DNA of 64,000 nucleotides from assembly GCF_000321225.1 (NCBI RefSeq), contig NW_004450402.1:1527690-1591689 (forward strand), read 5' to 3'. Below the pieces are notes generated by a model. That model was not told the origin of the DNA, did no database searches, and was given only the letters and a program-made list of their open reading frames with translations. Position numbers and translations under genes: made by a program. This document shows, piece by piece, positions 45,256-57,002 of this stretch (the first letter of the stretch is position 1; the number at the start of each line of letters is the position of its first letter). The stretch comes from Odobenus rosmarus divergens. Taxonomy: Eukaryota; Chordata; Mammalia; Carnivora; Odobenidae.

Positions 45256-45468
45256 CACATGTTTTATTTTTTTAAATATTTTTATTTATTTATTTATTTG
45301 AGAGAGAGCATGAGGCAGGTAGTGGGGGAGGGAGAGGCTGACTCTCTGCTGAACAGGGAGTCTGATATGGGGCTTGATCCCAGGACCCTGAGATCATGAC
45401 CTGAGCCAAAGGCAGACGCTTAACTGACTGAGCCACCCAGGCGCCCCATTACTACACATTGTTTTAAA
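45256..45468 (-). mobile_element. CAN-SINE
   Basis: Minus-strand SINE with head TGGGGCGCCTGGGTGGCTCAG at about 45449 and a TTTA-repeat tail at about 45283-45300. CACATGTTTTA on the left and CACATTGTTTTA on the right are a plausible imperfect TSD. Confidence 0.9.
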
Positions 45469-45718
45469 ATGGACTAAAGGGGGGTGCTTGAGTGGCTCAG
45501 TCAATAAGCATCTGCATTCTGCTTGGGTCATGATCCCAGGGTCCTGGGATCGAGCCCCGCATCAGGCTCCCTGCTTGGCGGGAAACTTGCTTCTCCTTCT
45601 TCCACTCCCCCAGCTTGTGTTCCCTCTCTCGCTGTCTCTCTCTCTGTGTCAAATAAATAAATAAAATCTTTTAAAAAATTAAATAAATAAAATAAAATAA
45701 AATAATATGGACTAAAGG
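45469..45718 (+). mobile_element. CAN-SINE with 12-bp TSD
   Basis: The SINE 45481-45706 lies between two copies of ATGGACTAAAGG (45469-45480, 45707-45718). It has a long mixed AAATAAAT/AAAAT tail. Confidence 0.95.
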
Positions 45719-45836
45719 AATCATCCCGAACTATTAACAGTATCTAGGGGTGATTTTTGTCACTATATGTTTCTATATTTCCAAATGTTCCTCAGTAAGT
45801 AAATATAACTTTTATAATGAAAAAATCAGCCACAGT

Positions 45837-45970
45837 GGGGTGCCTGGGTGGCTCAGTCAGTTAAGTGTCCAACTCTTGATCTCAGCTTAGGTCTTGATCT
45901 CAAGGTTGTGAGTTCAAGCCCCACATTGGGCTCCATGCTGGGTGTGGAGCCTACTTTAAAAAAAAAATAA
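45837..45970 (+). mobile_element. Short old CAN-SINE
   Basis: GGGGTGCCTGGGTGGCTCAGTCAGTTAAG, then GTGAGTTCAAGCCCCACATTGGGCTCCATGCTGGGTGTGGAGCCTAC and an A tail. The GA/CT-rich segment is missing, as in the copies at 27857 and 36638, here in sense. Confidence 0.92.
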
Positions 45971-46019
45971 TTAGCAGTAGTAAAAACCCTCTTCTTCATT
46001 CCTTTTCTTAATTCTCATG

Positions 46020-46180
46020 GATTTCATTTAATCCTCATGGCTAGTGGTACTTTCATTAATCACATGTTATATAGCAAAAAAAAAAAAAAATCAAGGCTTA
46101 GAAAAGGAGACGATCCTGAGTTCACATACACAGAGGATGCAAAGCCAGGTCTGTCTGGCTCCGAGCTGTGTTACACAAAC
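46020..46180 (-). mobile_element. MIR SINE remnant with A run
   Basis: AATCCTCATGGCTAGTGGTACTTTCATTAATCAC then a 15-base A run, TCAAGGCTTAGAAAAGGAG, GATGCAAAGCCAGGTCTGTCTGGCTCCGAGC fits an antisense MIR. Confidence 0.6.
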
Positions 46181-47289
46181 TCCTCTCTGAAGAGTTAGAT
46201 CCAGGCTCTCACACAGAAAACCAGAGGGACAAGTAGTGTTCATATACAAATTGCTTACAAGCTCTATTATTTATATTTCTCCAACCTAACTTCATATTTT
46301 AATTAAATACTAGATTTGATGGATATGTTCTGTATACGTCTTATTGCTGAAGAACTCTGAGGAAAGAAAAGAGGTCAGCATATTTTAGCAGTTCTGTTTT
46401 GAGCAATGCTGGTGACAAAGGGGGAAAAAATCAATAAAGCAAACTGTGCATTAGGAAAGAAACATCAGACTAATGGTAAATCAGAATGTTTTAAGCAGAA
46501 ACCAGACAAAACTGGATCTATTTATGCCTTCCCACAGTTTTTCAAAATCCTTATAACAAAATTCAAGGGGAAATAATATATATTGGTTTTGGTGAGAGAG
46601 AGAGAGAACAGATTTCAACCATTTCTTGTAAATCAGTGCTTGTACCCAAGAACTTCAGTTCTCACCTTTTTACCAACAGCCTCCGGGCTCACTCAAAGAG
46701 TGCAAATGTGCCCAGCCAGGAGGAAAGAGCTCTCAGCTTGCAGGAGAGCCAGGAGCAAGGTAGCAGAGAGCTGACATAAGAACCCGGACACCCAAGAAGA
46801 GCACAGTCATCTGGGAGCTTTTGAAGCATCCCAGGAATGTGATGGGCCTTTGAACCAGTTGAGAGAAACTGATTTCATTTTGATTGCTGTACAATGACAC
46901 ACTAACATATGATGTGGTGTGGATGATATGATTCCCTATGTGATTTTGTATGTGATGTGAAGTGTGTGTGTGAGAGAGAGAGAGAGATCATGTACATGTG
47001 TATGATGTAGCATATGTGTGATTATGATTTGTGATTGTGTGTGCATAAATATGATGAGAATCTACGTCATCGCGGAGAGCAACTCCCCCTCTGCTCAGCT
47101 AGGGTAACAGACTACAGCAAGAGACCAAAAAGGACCAGCAATGCACCAAAGAGCATGACGAGGCAGAGACTGGGAGCAGGGGAGGGTTCCCAAAGTTAAG
47201 CAACAGAGCCTTTGACGGCAGGAAACACAACTAGATCTGAATTCAGAAAAAAACAGTTCTTTTGTAAATTACAGTGAAATTATATATTG
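46181..47289. other. No gene seen
   Basis: Contains a GA/GT microsatellite at 46962-46986. No coding signal. Confidence 0.4.
46962..46986. repeat. (GT)n(GA)n microsatellite
   Basis: GTGTGTGTGTGAGAGAGAGAGAGAG. Confidence 0.9.
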
Positions 47290-48130
47290 GCCTTTGCTTA
47301 GTTTGACAAACATTAAAAAGATTGATAATATCTAGTTTTGGCAGAAGTATATAACCCTTTCGTACACATCTGGTGGGAGTGTATTTAGTACATTTCTGGA
47401 GGGCCACTGGCAATATATCCTACAACGTAAATCTTGCACACTGACCCAGCAGTTCCTCTCTGCGGGAATGAGATATCATAGAAATGAATATCATAGGAAT
47501 GAAATATCATAGGAAATGAAGGAGTAAGTGTGGAAAGATGTAAGTGAAAAAAATATTCCTTGCAGCACCATATGTAATGGGGGGCAATGCCCATCACTGA
47601 AGGAGCTGTTTAAATGAATAACAATATTGTTGGGCGCCTGAGTGGCTCAGTCGTTAAGCGTCTGCCTTCAGCTCAGGTCATGATCCCAGGGTCCTGGGAT
47701 CGAGCCCCGCATCAGGCTCCCTGCTCAGCGGGAAGCCTGCTTCTCCCTCTCCCACTCCCCCTGCTTGTGTTCCCTCTCTCACTATGTCTCTGTCAAATAA
47801 ATAAATAAAATCTTTAAAAAATAAAAATAAATGAATAACAATATTGCTGTTTGAAGGTTGTAGGTCTGTAGATATTGACCCAGAAAAATGCCCAATATAT
47901 ATGGTGTTAAGATAAAAGATCACATTACAATATGAAAAGTGTTGCATTTTCTTGTTTCAGAAAAATACAATTATATTCACATTTATAGAAAATATTTGGA
48001 ATGATTTGTAAGAAAATGTCAATAGTGGGTTATGTCCTATGAGGTCTTTGGCAGGGAGGGGAGAGAATTTCATTTCCTACTTTATATGTAATCATTTTTT
48101 CCCCAAAGAGCGTATTTATTTCTACATTTG
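47290..48130 (+). mobile_element. Old L1 3' end, split by a SINE
   Basis: TGGTGGGAGTGTATTTAGTACATTTCTGGAGGGCCACTGGCAATATATCC, CACTGACCCAGCAGTTCC, then after the SINE GTGTTAAGATAAAAGATCACATTACAATATG and CCCAAAGAGCGTATTTATTTC. This follows the older L1M/ME 3' consensus and is heavily decayed. GGAATGA.ATATCATAG is tandemly repeated near 47466-47516. Confidence 0.65.
47612..47846 (+). mobile_element. Young CAN-SINE nested in L1, perfect 18-bp TSD
   Basis: The SINE 47630-47828 lies between two perfect copies of AAATGAATAACAATATTG. It is close to consensus. Frames of 64 and 89 codons on its two strands are SINE sequence. Confidence 0.97.
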
Positions 48131-49016
48131 GGGGGAAAAAACAATAAGGATTTTGCCATTGAGGAAGGAGGGAAGGAAGGGAGCTTTTTCCTATACACTA
48201 TGGTAGAGCAGGTTCAGTCTTTCCATTTCTGATCTGAGACCATGTCCAGATTACCAAGCTATGCAAAAAAAAATGAAATGTTGGATTCTCCAGATTTCAA
48301 AATCTGTTTTCCCACTGATTCATAACCTGGTACTTCCTGTGCAGCTTGTGCATCTGCAAGCATCTCTGCAAACCAGAGCTGCTACCCTAGACAAGCAGGA
48401 AAGAAATCTTTCTCAGAGAGTCCAGCAAGTGCTCACTGACAAATTGAGAGAAAAGAAGAGCTTTGGTTGTTTAGGACCTTATGGATGGTTTAATTTGCTC
48501 CAATAGTAAAAATGAAAGCAAAGGCTAAATATGCTCTTACAACCCAATCACCAAAAGGCATTAAGAATGCCTGCTATTCAGCATACAAATGTACAGATCA
48601 CCTTTTTATATATAGCAATAATGTTTAGATTGCAAAGTGTATGGTAGAATAATGAAGCAGTATCCTCCATTCAACAAAGCTGTAGCTCTAGCCGATCGTT
48701 TGGGGCTTTGTTTTCTGCCTGTAACTTGCTGAAATAGAGCCTTCATCATTTATTGCATGTCTGGCTTTCACAAAGTACACTACCCATACCTCTCCTTTGT
48801 GCCAAAAGATGGCTTTTATTACAGGGGCAAAGACACTCTCCATCTTGCAAACCATAAAAGGTTTCATTTTCTATCACAATTTTCCTAAAGTTATTATGAA
48901 CTTAATATTTTTCTGGTGGCCTAACAATTTTCCAAGTGGATTTTTAAAATTCTTTTATTGATCTTTAATCACTGTGATTTCCTAAAACATTTTTTCTCTG
49001 CACTCTCTTCTTTACC
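48131..49016. other. No gene seen; one coiled-coil-like frame
   Basis: A plus frame at 48261-48506 encodes a polar segment (LQTRAATLDKQERNLSQRVQ) that could form a coiled coil, preceded by an acceptor-like CTTCCTGTGCAG. I found no donor after it and no family match, so I do not call a gene. Confidence 0.35.
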
Positions 49017-49268
49017 ACCACCACTTCCTATTTCTTTTTTTAGAGATTTTATTTATTTATTTGAGAGAGAGAGAGAGAGAGCACGAGCATGAGCCGGGGG
49101 GGGCGGGGGGGAGGCAGGGGGCAGCAGAGGGAGAAGCAGGCGCTCCATTGAGCAGGGAGACCATCGCAGGGCTCAATCCCAGGGTCCTGGGATCATGACC
49201 TGAGCGGAAGGCAGACCCTTAACCAACTGAGCCACCCAGGCGCCCCGACCACCACTTCCTATTTCTTT
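49017..49268 (-). mobile_element. CAN-SINE with perfect 21-bp TSD and G-rich tract
   Basis: The SINE 49038-49247 is bounded by a perfect 21-bp TSD at 49017-49037 and 49248-49268, starting ACCACCACTTCC. The body contains an unusual run of Gs (49096-49111), broken once by a C. Confidence 0.96.
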
Positions 49269-49403
49269 GTGATCTATAAATAAAATCCTAAGTATATTAG
49301 ACTCATTCTATTTAAAAGAATTCTGGAAGAAAAGCCTTTTGGAAATCAAAGAATGATATAGGCCAACTCTATAACTTACCTGTTCCGCAAATTTCCCATT
49401 TTG

Positions 49404-49628
49404 AATGTGGATTCTTTTTTTTTTAAGATTTTATTTATTTATTTGACAGAGAGAGACAGCAAGAGAGGGAACACAAGCAGGGGGAGTGGGAGAGGGAGAA
49501 GCAGTCTTCCCGCTGAGCAGGGAGCCCCATGTGGGGCTCGATCCCAGGACCCTGGGACTATGACCTGAGTCGAAGGCAGACACTTAACAACTGAGCCACC
49601 CAGGCGCCCCAAATGTGGATTCTTTTTT
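49404..49628 (-). mobile_element. Young CAN-SINE with 17-bp TSD
   Basis: The SINE 49421-49611 lies between two copies of AATGTGGATTCTTTTTT. It has the GACAGAGAGAGACAGCAAGAG body. The 69-codon minus frame is SINE. Confidence 0.97.
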
Positions 49629-50381
49629 AAGTGAATATACATCCACATTTTCCTTTTTCTTGTTGTATGTAAAAATAAGTAAGCAAAGAGAAGGACTACC
49701 TTGAGACAATTTACAAATTAATGGCAATTGAATCAGGAAGCCTAATTCTCAGTTACAACCAAGGTATGCTCGGGACTAACCCACAGAAATTTTTTTAAAA
49801 AATACTGAAAACAGATACTTCCTTTGAGGGAAAACACAAATCTATTAGCTCGTGCTAATTTCTCTGACAAGACTATTGGTCAGTTCTACCTGACATGCAG
49901 CTTCTTTTTCTTGGGTAACACCAAAGACTTTTTTAATCTTCCTGGCATCAACACTTTGTCAATAACCTGAAGGAGGACATGAGGAAGCAGTAAAGGAAAA
50001 GTAAGTAACTCTGGCCTCATAAACAGAGCCTGGAATTAAAGTAAAAGAGCCAGAAATACAGTCCATATGATCATCTCTCTTCGTACACGCTCAAATCACA
50101 ACAGGAAAATACGTGAGACACATACAGATAAGCAGGCAAACACCAGACAAAATACATTGCAAATGATTCTGAATTAGGTCTAGCTCTGTGACTTTGATTC
50201 CTAAATGACCTTGTAGGTGGCATGCAGCAACTCTCAGCCTCATGTCTCCCTCAGTTGCTTGAAATCTTATTGTAGAAATTCAAACAGTACAGAGGTTTAA
50301 GGAGAACTAGCCCCACTTGGGGGGACTGTTGATACTTTGGTGTTCAGAGCTTTTCCAGTTCACCACATAGATATGAATATA
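49629..50381. other. No gene seen
   Basis: Unassigned DNA. Confidence 0.4.
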
Positions 50382-50610
50382 GAAAAACATTTATCTTCTT
50401 TTTTTAATTAATTATTTATTTATTTGAGAGAGAGAGGATGAGAGATAGAGAGCACGAGAGGGAAGAGTGTCAGAGGGAGAAGCAGACCCCCCACCGAGCA
50501 GGAAGCCCGATGCGGGACTCGATCCCGAGACTCCAGGATCATGACCTGAGCCGAAGGCAGTCGCTTAACCAACTGAGCCACCCAGGCGCCTGAAAAACAT
50601 TTATCTTCTT
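50382..50610 (-). mobile_element. CAN-SINE with perfect 19-bp TSD
   Basis: The SINE 50401-50591 lies between two copies of GAAAAACATTTATCTTCTT. The body is the GGATGAGAGATAGAGAGCACGAGAG type, shared with 11795 and 62160. Confidence 0.97.
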
Positions 50611-50884
50611 ATTGTATTAATAGACTTCTACAGCTTTGGTGATTGTGGTAGACTGCATTACTGCTGCCTACCGTTGGCTCCTCTCGCTGAATGGATCACA
50701 TACATCACTGCCTATTGCTCTGTGATTTGAGGTATCTCCCAATAGGTCCATTTGAGACCGTGGAAATTTGCATATGCAATCGGAACTCCCCATCTGGACT
50801 TCAGGCAAGGCGGAAATAATGTGATGTGGAAATTTGGGGATTGTCATATGAATGATGGTGCTGTTCTCTGAATGAGGGAGCCAT

Positions 50885-51420
50885 AGAGGAGGGTCAGTAT
50901 TTACTATGGCTACATAATAAATTGCCCCCAAAACTTAGTGTCTTACAATGACAATCAAATTTAACATTTTCTCACATGGTTCTGGGATTTAAGTGGGCCC
51001 ATCTGGGCAGTTCCCCCTCAGGCTTGCTCACATGGCTGCTGGCAGAGGGTGGCTCATTCACTCTTATGTCTGGTACTCAGGCTGGGAAGACTAGAACATC
51101 TGGGGATCTTCTGACATTTTTTTTCATCCATTTGGTATATCCGCATGGTCTCTCCAGCATGGTGGCTTCAGAGTAGCTGGACATCTTACAGGACAGCTTG
51201 GGACTTCCAAGGTGCCTATTCCAAGAGAGAGCAAGTCATGTACAAGCTGCATCCTCTCTGCAGGCTGGCCTTGGAAGTCACACAGCATCACAACATTCAA
51301 GGGGACAGAGCACAGACTCTACCTTTTGGTGAGAGGAGTGTCTCAATTTAAGGAGCACATGGGGAGTGGGATATATATTTAGCCATTTTTGGAAAACACA
51401 ATCTGCCACAGCCGGGTTTA
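50885..51420. mobile_element. Ancient LTR-class interspersed repeat (name uncertain)
   Basis: TTTACTATGGCTACATAATAAATTGCCCCCAAAACTTAGTGTCTTACAATGACAA, CTGGGATTTAAGTGGGCCCATCTGGGCAGTTC, TGGTCTCTCCAGCATGGTGGCTTCAGAGTAGCTGGAC, GGAAGTCACACAGCATCAC follow a widely seen mammalian repeat. Frames of 66 and 68 codons at 50976-51351 are inside it. Confidence 0.72.
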
Positions 51421-51510
51421 GGAGGCTAGTAAAATGAGCTGGTAGAAATCACGTCAAAATTCCTGTGAGTTACAAATTATCAATGCCATCATTAAAATGA
51501 CTACTTAGTT

Positions 51511-51735
51511 AAAAATTTTCACCCAGGGGCGCCTGGGTGGCTCAGTCGTTAAGCGTCTGCCTTTGTCTCAGGTCATGATCCCAGGGTCCAGGGATCGAGC
51601 CCCGCAACGGCTCCCTGTTCGGCGGGGAGCCTGCTTCTCCCTCTCCCACTCCCCCTGTTTGTGTTCCCTCTCTCGCTGTGTCTCTCTCTGTCGAATAAAT
51701 AAATAAAATCTTAAAAAAATAAAAATTTTCACCCA
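51511..51735 (+). mobile_element. Young CAN-SINE with 15-bp TSD
   Basis: The SINE 51526-51720 lies between two copies of AAAAATTTTCACCCA (51511-51525, 51721-51735). The sequence is near consensus. Confidence 0.97.
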
Positions 51736-54067
51736 ACCTACTGGTAAAATGTGAAATGATTAGTATTAAAATTGAGTTACAATTATGCTTTTATTTGTCA
51801 CTAAGGGGAAGCATTTTGCCCATCTTTATATCACTTTAATCTGTGTATTAATAACCATTTATATGAATAAATCCATTGATCCCTGCTACTCAAAGCTTTT
51901 TCTGCATAACCTTTTCAGAAGACGATTGCTGAAAACATGTAAAGTACGGTATAAATAAGATTAATGGAAAGACTTTATTATAAATACATCAATAAATTGT
52001 TCATAATAAGCTTAATTTCCTTACCTTCTGGGTATAAAGATCTAAGAAAAGAAAATAAGACTATAAAACAAGTTATTTATTCAGAAAGCTGCAAGTTTCC
52101 GGGATCCATGTTTATGGATCCATCCATAAAAAAGCAAAAAACCCCATGAACAATGGAGCCCTTATAAAGAAATTGACGAGGCAGAGATTTTTATCAGCAT
52201 TTCTGAATTATTTATATCAAACTGATCTCTGTTATTCTGTTAATACAATTCAGAAAATGCAAAAAGTTAAAAAAATGCTCATGTCTTCAATAATTAAGAA
52301 CTCCTGAATGAAAATACTAGCACGGGATTTACAATTATATGAAGGCTAACATGTTAATTCATGGCATAATTTCTAGTTATCAGGTGTTTCATCAGCTACT
52401 GGTTTGTGATACCAAAAAAGGCACTATCTACTATATTAGGTTAAAGTTAACTGACCTATGTAATAAGGCATTAACAGACATGGCATGCCCTTTGCCATTA
52501 AATCCATATAGTTCCCAATAAAACAAAATAGTTTTCCTGTTGGATGTCAAATCCTAATATTTATATTTAGTATTATACAGGAACCAGATTTTCAAGGGAA
52601 CTAAATATCACATTACTTTAACTATTCATACTTGAATATTATAAACCAAACATTTCACCTACTGGATAACAAGAGCACAAATAGCAAGTTTATTGAGGAA
52701 TTAATTAATTTAAGTACTATGATCTTGGGGGAAAAATGTTCTAAAATCATTATGCCAAAATGTCTGGTCAGCTTGAAAATGTTGTATGTGCCAGAAACCC
52801 AACACCATGTCCCTGGAAAATGGAATGTATTAGTTCATGTAATTCAAAGCTCCAGGATAAACCTTCCTGTGAAGTTGGTGTCAGCAACTTGGGTGATGCC
52901 GACAAAGTCTCCTATTCACTGTATGTGTCAAATGTTGTCTGCCTCTCAAGGGGAGCTCATCTGACACCATGACTTAAAATACTGACCTTTACTTTAAAAC
53001 ACTAGAGCATGGGAAGGAAAGGGAGAGGGAGAGAAGCAGGAGAGAGAGAAGGGGAGGACAGATGGAGGAGAAAAAGGAAAAAGGGACAAATGCAGTCAGT
53101 GTGGCAAACGTGATAACTTGAATCTGGATGATAAGAACCTAAGGATTCGTGATACTTTTGTCCCTGATTTTGTAAGTTTTTCCAATTTTTTTTTAATTTA
53201 AGTTTTCATTTATGAAGGATTACTTCAGAAGGATGAGGGAATAAAACAAGGAAGAAGGAAGCACAGGATCAAGGAGACAAGACCCACACAGAAGAGGGGT
53301 GAGGTCCGAAGATGACTAGTGCAACAGGCCTGGAGGAGAAAAGATCGGAGGAGAAGGATCTGTATTCCAAAGAGCAGACTAAAGGGGGGAAGGGAGAAGG
53401 AGTGACAACTAACAGACGACCAGACTTGTGAAACTATTTGGGGAAAGATTCTTAAATGTATACAGCAGATTTAGTGGAGCAAAAATATTTTGACTTTACT
53501 AAAATTATAGCCATTATTCATAGTAGGAAAAAGAAAGGGAGAAATTTGGAGGCTGGTAAAAAGCCAGGTCCTCAATTATCATAAGAGGAAGTCAGTAGAA
53601 AATGTCTAAAGCTTAGGAATCAAGTGAAAACAGTATACTGAAGTTAATGTCAGAAGAGAAAGCAAAAAGTATTAAAAGCGGACGGCTAAGGGGTAGTGAG
53701 GAATAGGACAGGAGACTGCCATTTTTTATTATTTTATAACTATGTGCATACACTCTATTGCACTGACATTTTTTTTAAGTGGGAGCAAACATTTTTTAAG
53801 TTGATGAAACAAAAAAATAAAATTTTACATGATCTTTAAAAATCTATCCTTGAAAACATCTAGTTCATTTTTACCCTTTACCTCAGGAGTTTAAAAAATA
53901 CAAAACACCCTAGGCAAAAGTGAGTCAATGTCTGCCTTTGACCATAGCAAGAGGCACGGTCTCAAACACATCACCATTAAAGGCATCCTTCAGCTTGGAA
54001 AGGAAGCCATTCGCTGAGTACTTTCAATTGCCCTGCCCCAAGGTGGGGAACACGAGTGGTCATCAAT
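51736..54067. other. No gene seen; 2.3 kb unassigned, purine-rich 53000-53420
   Basis: AT-rich on the left. 53005-53090 and 53225-53410 are strongly purine-rich (GGGAAGGAAAGGGAGAGGGAGAG). Two overlapping frames, 110 codons at 52632-52964 and 70 codons at 52760-52972, do not resemble any family I know. Confidence 0.4.
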
Positions 54068-54177
54068 AAAAAACTTATTCTGTCACTCATCATCAGGGAA
54101 ATACAAATCAAAACCACACTTAGATACTACCCCATACCTGTCAGAGTGGCTAAAATTAACAACACAGGAAACAACAG

Positions 54178-54591
54178 ATGTCGGCAAGGATGCGGGTAAA
54201 GGGGAACATTCTTACACTGTTGGTGGGAATGCAAACTGGTGCAGCCACTGTGGAAAACAGTATGGAGGTTCACCAAATAGTTAAAAATAGAGCTATCTAT
54301 GACTCAGCAATTACACGACTAGGAATTTACCCAAAGAATACAAAAATACTGATTCGAAGAGGCACATGCACCCCGATGTTTATAGCAGCATTATCAACAA
54401 TAATCAAATTATGGAAAGAGCCCAAATGTCCATCAAATGATGAACAAATAAAGAAGAAGTGGTCTATTTATGCAATGGAATATTACTCAGCCATCAAAAA
54501 GAATGAAATCTTGCCATTTGCAGCAACATGGATGGAGCTAGAGTGTATTACGCTAAGCAAAACAAGTCAGAGAAAGACAAATACCATATGA
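54178..54591 (+). pseudogene. L1 ORF2 C-terminal remnant (137 codons open)
   Basis: The longest credible reading frame in the window, and it is transposon-derived. Its second half shows the conserved LINE-1 ORF2p tail: LGIYPKNTK, CTPMFIAALSTI, EPKCPS, MEYYSAIKKNEILPFAATWM. The region corresponds to the end of the C-terminal cysteine-rich segment. The reverse-transcriptase and endonuclease domains are missing because the element is 5'-truncated, so it cannot be active. Confidence 0.92.
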
Positions 54592-54677
54592 TTTCACTCA
54601 TATGTGGAATTTAAGAAACAGAACAGATGACTATAGGGGAAGAGGGAAAAAAAAGAGAGAGGGAAGGAAACCATAAG

Positions 54678-54913
54678 AGACTCTTAACTAGGGGCGCCTG
54701 GGTGGCTCAGTGGTTAAGCATCTGCCTTTGGCTCAGGTCATGATCCCAGGGTCCTGGGATCGAGCCATGCATCGGGCTCCCTGCTCAGCAGGAAGCCTGT
54801 TTCTCTCTCTCCCACTCCCCCTGCTTGTGTTCCTGCTCTCGCTATCTCTCTCTCTGTCAAATAAATAAATAAAATCTTTAAAAAAGAGAGAGAGAGATAG
54901 AGACTCTTAACTA
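54678..54913 (+). mobile_element. Young CAN-SINE nested in L1, 13-bp TSD
   Basis: The SINE 54691 to about 54885, with a (GA)n end at 54886-54898, lies between two copies of AGACTCTTAACTA (54678-54690, 54901-54913). Removing it restores GACTCTTAACTATAGAGAACAAACTGAGGG of the L1 3' UTR. The 96-codon minus frame at 54738-55028 crosses SINE and L1. Confidence 0.97.
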
Positions 54914-55145
54914 TAGAGAACAAACTGAGGGCTGCTGGGGGGAAGGTGGGTAGGGGATGGGCTAAATGGGTGATGGGTATTAAAGATAACACTTGAGCAC
55001 TGGGTGTTGTATGTAAGTGATGAATCACTAAATTCTACACCTGAAACCAACATTACACTATATGTTAACTAACTAGAATTTAAATAAAAATCTGCAGTAA
55101 AATAAAAGTTTAACTTTTAACCAAAAACAACAACAAAAAACTTAT

Positions 55146-55723
55146 CCTAATAAACGAATTAGCCAACTTATAAAGTGATTTATAAGTCTGTGGAAGTGGA
55201 ATAGATTTGAATTAGGTCTTAAAGACAGAGTGTGATAATTGCAAGTGTGTCTTTCTGAATCTTTTTAGGGTTTTAGTAGTTATAGAATTGTGGGTTCCAA
55301 ATAAGAGTGGTAGCATGGACCTTGAGGAAAGAGAAACGGTAAGATCTGTGTTTTGACACCAGCTAAATGAGCAACACTATTGTACACCATACATGTTGTG
55401 AGCCTCAGTTTTCTGCTCTGTAATCCCTTTCAAGTTTGAAAACACTATGATTTCAGATTTGGTTCTGATGAGAAATGCCAGTGTGATGTGAGTAGAAAGT
55501 AAAAGCCTGATTTTTGTTTTTACTTTGTTTTCATTTTGAATTTTGGGCTTATTGTCTCATGTTGATTTGGTATTACGAAAGTTCAGAACTCATAAAGAGA
55601 ATATATTATATACGTATAACGAACAACCTCAGCACAAGCAAGAAAAGGATTTATCTGAAGCCAAAAGTAGCAAAATATCTTGTTCTTTAGATTCCAAGTA
55701 CATTTTGACATGAAGTCACTCAA
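55146..55723. other. No gene seen
   Basis: Unassigned DNA. Confidence 0.4.
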
Positions 55724-55744
55724 AAGAAGAAAGAAAGAAAGAAA

Positions 55745-55797
<53 letters not shown>

Positions 55798-55935
55798 AAA
55801 AAAGAAAGAAAGAAAGAAAGGAAGGAAGGAAGGAAGGAAGGAAGGAAGGAAGGAAGGAAGGAAGAAAGAAAGAAAGAAAAAGGAAGGAAGGAAGGAAGGA
55901 AGGAAGGAAGGAAGGAAGGAAGGAAGGAAGGAAGA
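55724..55935. repeat. (GAAA)n/(GGAA)n tetranucleotide tract
   Basis: GAAA units to about 55820, GGAA to 55860, GAAA, then GGAA to 55935. The 88- and 77-codon frames here are low-complexity translations. Confidence 0.97.
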
Positions 55936-56649
55936 GAAAAATCTAAAGGACAAGAAAAAATAATGACTCTGTGAGAAAGGCTATTTGATCAGTCGAATGG
56001 ATGAGGCTAAAACATTCACTCACCAGAGTTTATCTACTTGGCCTTGTGTTGCAAGGACTCAGAAAAAAAATATTACCCCATCTCATGTGTATGAGATGCA
56101 GGGAAATAAAATAAATCAACGGAACAGTGCCAGGGTTTGGGGCCATGTTGAGAATATCTCTAGGCTTTATTGGACTTCATGGTCTGTGTTGAGCTACAAA
56201 AGAGTTTTCCTCATTTTTCTGACCACTACTCTTCTAGCTTCTCTAAGTATGTACAAATATGCACATCCCTCCTCCCTCCTCTAAATGTGTGCAAACGTCC
56301 ATTGCAGACAGTCCTGGAGGGTATAACAGGGGTCATTATGAATGGGGGCAGGAGTTATAACCAAGCAGGCAAGAAACAACCTCCAAAAGAAATTCCCCTG
56401 TCGGCTCACTTTTCGCCAGCATTACCCAGAGAAGAAAGTTTTTTCTTCTTTGCTTTTTGAGCCCCAAAGTCCTTTTTAGTGTTTCCTCTGGTTCACCTCC
56501 TATTGATGACTTCCTTGATTTGGGTCAATCAGCATAGAAAACCACCTCTGGGAAGATAGTTTCCCCTGCCCCAGAAGAGACGTGTCTAGTTGGTCAATCA
56601 GCTGTAATACTACTGGGAATGGGGAAGAGGAGGAAATCACAGAAGAGTT
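55936..56649. other. No gene seen
   Basis: Frames of 99 and 96 codons at 55985-56284 and 56170-56460 overlap in different frames. They end in simple sequence and show no family resemblance. Confidence 0.4.
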
Positions 56650-56845
56650 AGTGTTTGTTGGTTGCTTACTAAACATCAGATATTATGTTAAGTGACTATT
56701 ATGTAATATTTGTCTCATTATTTGAGAACGGTTAGGTCCCACTGCCCGAGGTCACCCACATAGAAATTGGCACACACAGCACCCGAACCTGTCTCTGTCA
56801 AGCTCCAAAAACCCCAGTGCTTAACTCTATGCTATAGTGATTCCA
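56650..56845 (-). mobile_element. MIR SINE, antisense
   Basis: ATCAGATATTATGTTAAGTGACTATTATGTAATATTTGTCTCATTATTTGAGAACGG, CGAGGTCACCCACATAGAAATTGGCA, AGTGCTTAACTCTATGCTATAGTG is the complement of MIR. Confidence 0.75.
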
Positions 56846-57002
56846 AAAAAAAGGGTAGGGGTGTGTCACTGCAATAGTCTATTTACCACACAGAGCACAC
56901 AGGGATGGGTGATGGCTTAAAAGAATTTCATGTCGTTTAACAGAGTTCACAAGGCTCACAAGCAGGTATGTTGTCACCAACATTAGTTACTGAGTTCACA
57001 AA

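Larger units (their letters stand above)
54068..55145 (+). mobile_element. Young 5'-truncated L1 with TSD and nested SINE
   Basis: L1 between two copies of AAAAAACTTAT (54068-54078, 55135-55145). It runs from the ORF2 C-terminal coding region (CATCATCAGGGAAATACAAATCAAAACC) through GAGCACTGGGTGTTGTATGTAAG to ATGTTAACTAACTAGAATTTAAATAAAAA. The SINE at 54691 splits its 3' UTR. Confidence 0.94.

Noticed and set aside
47614..47808. Recurring peptide with LPSAQVMIPGSWDRAPH seen at many positions on both strands
   Set aside because: It is the sense translation of the CAN-SINE body, so its repetition reflects SINE copies, not a gene family.
48261..48506. Coiled-coil-like frame after an acceptor-like site
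   Set aside because: No donor, no family match, short; left as a note in the region entry.
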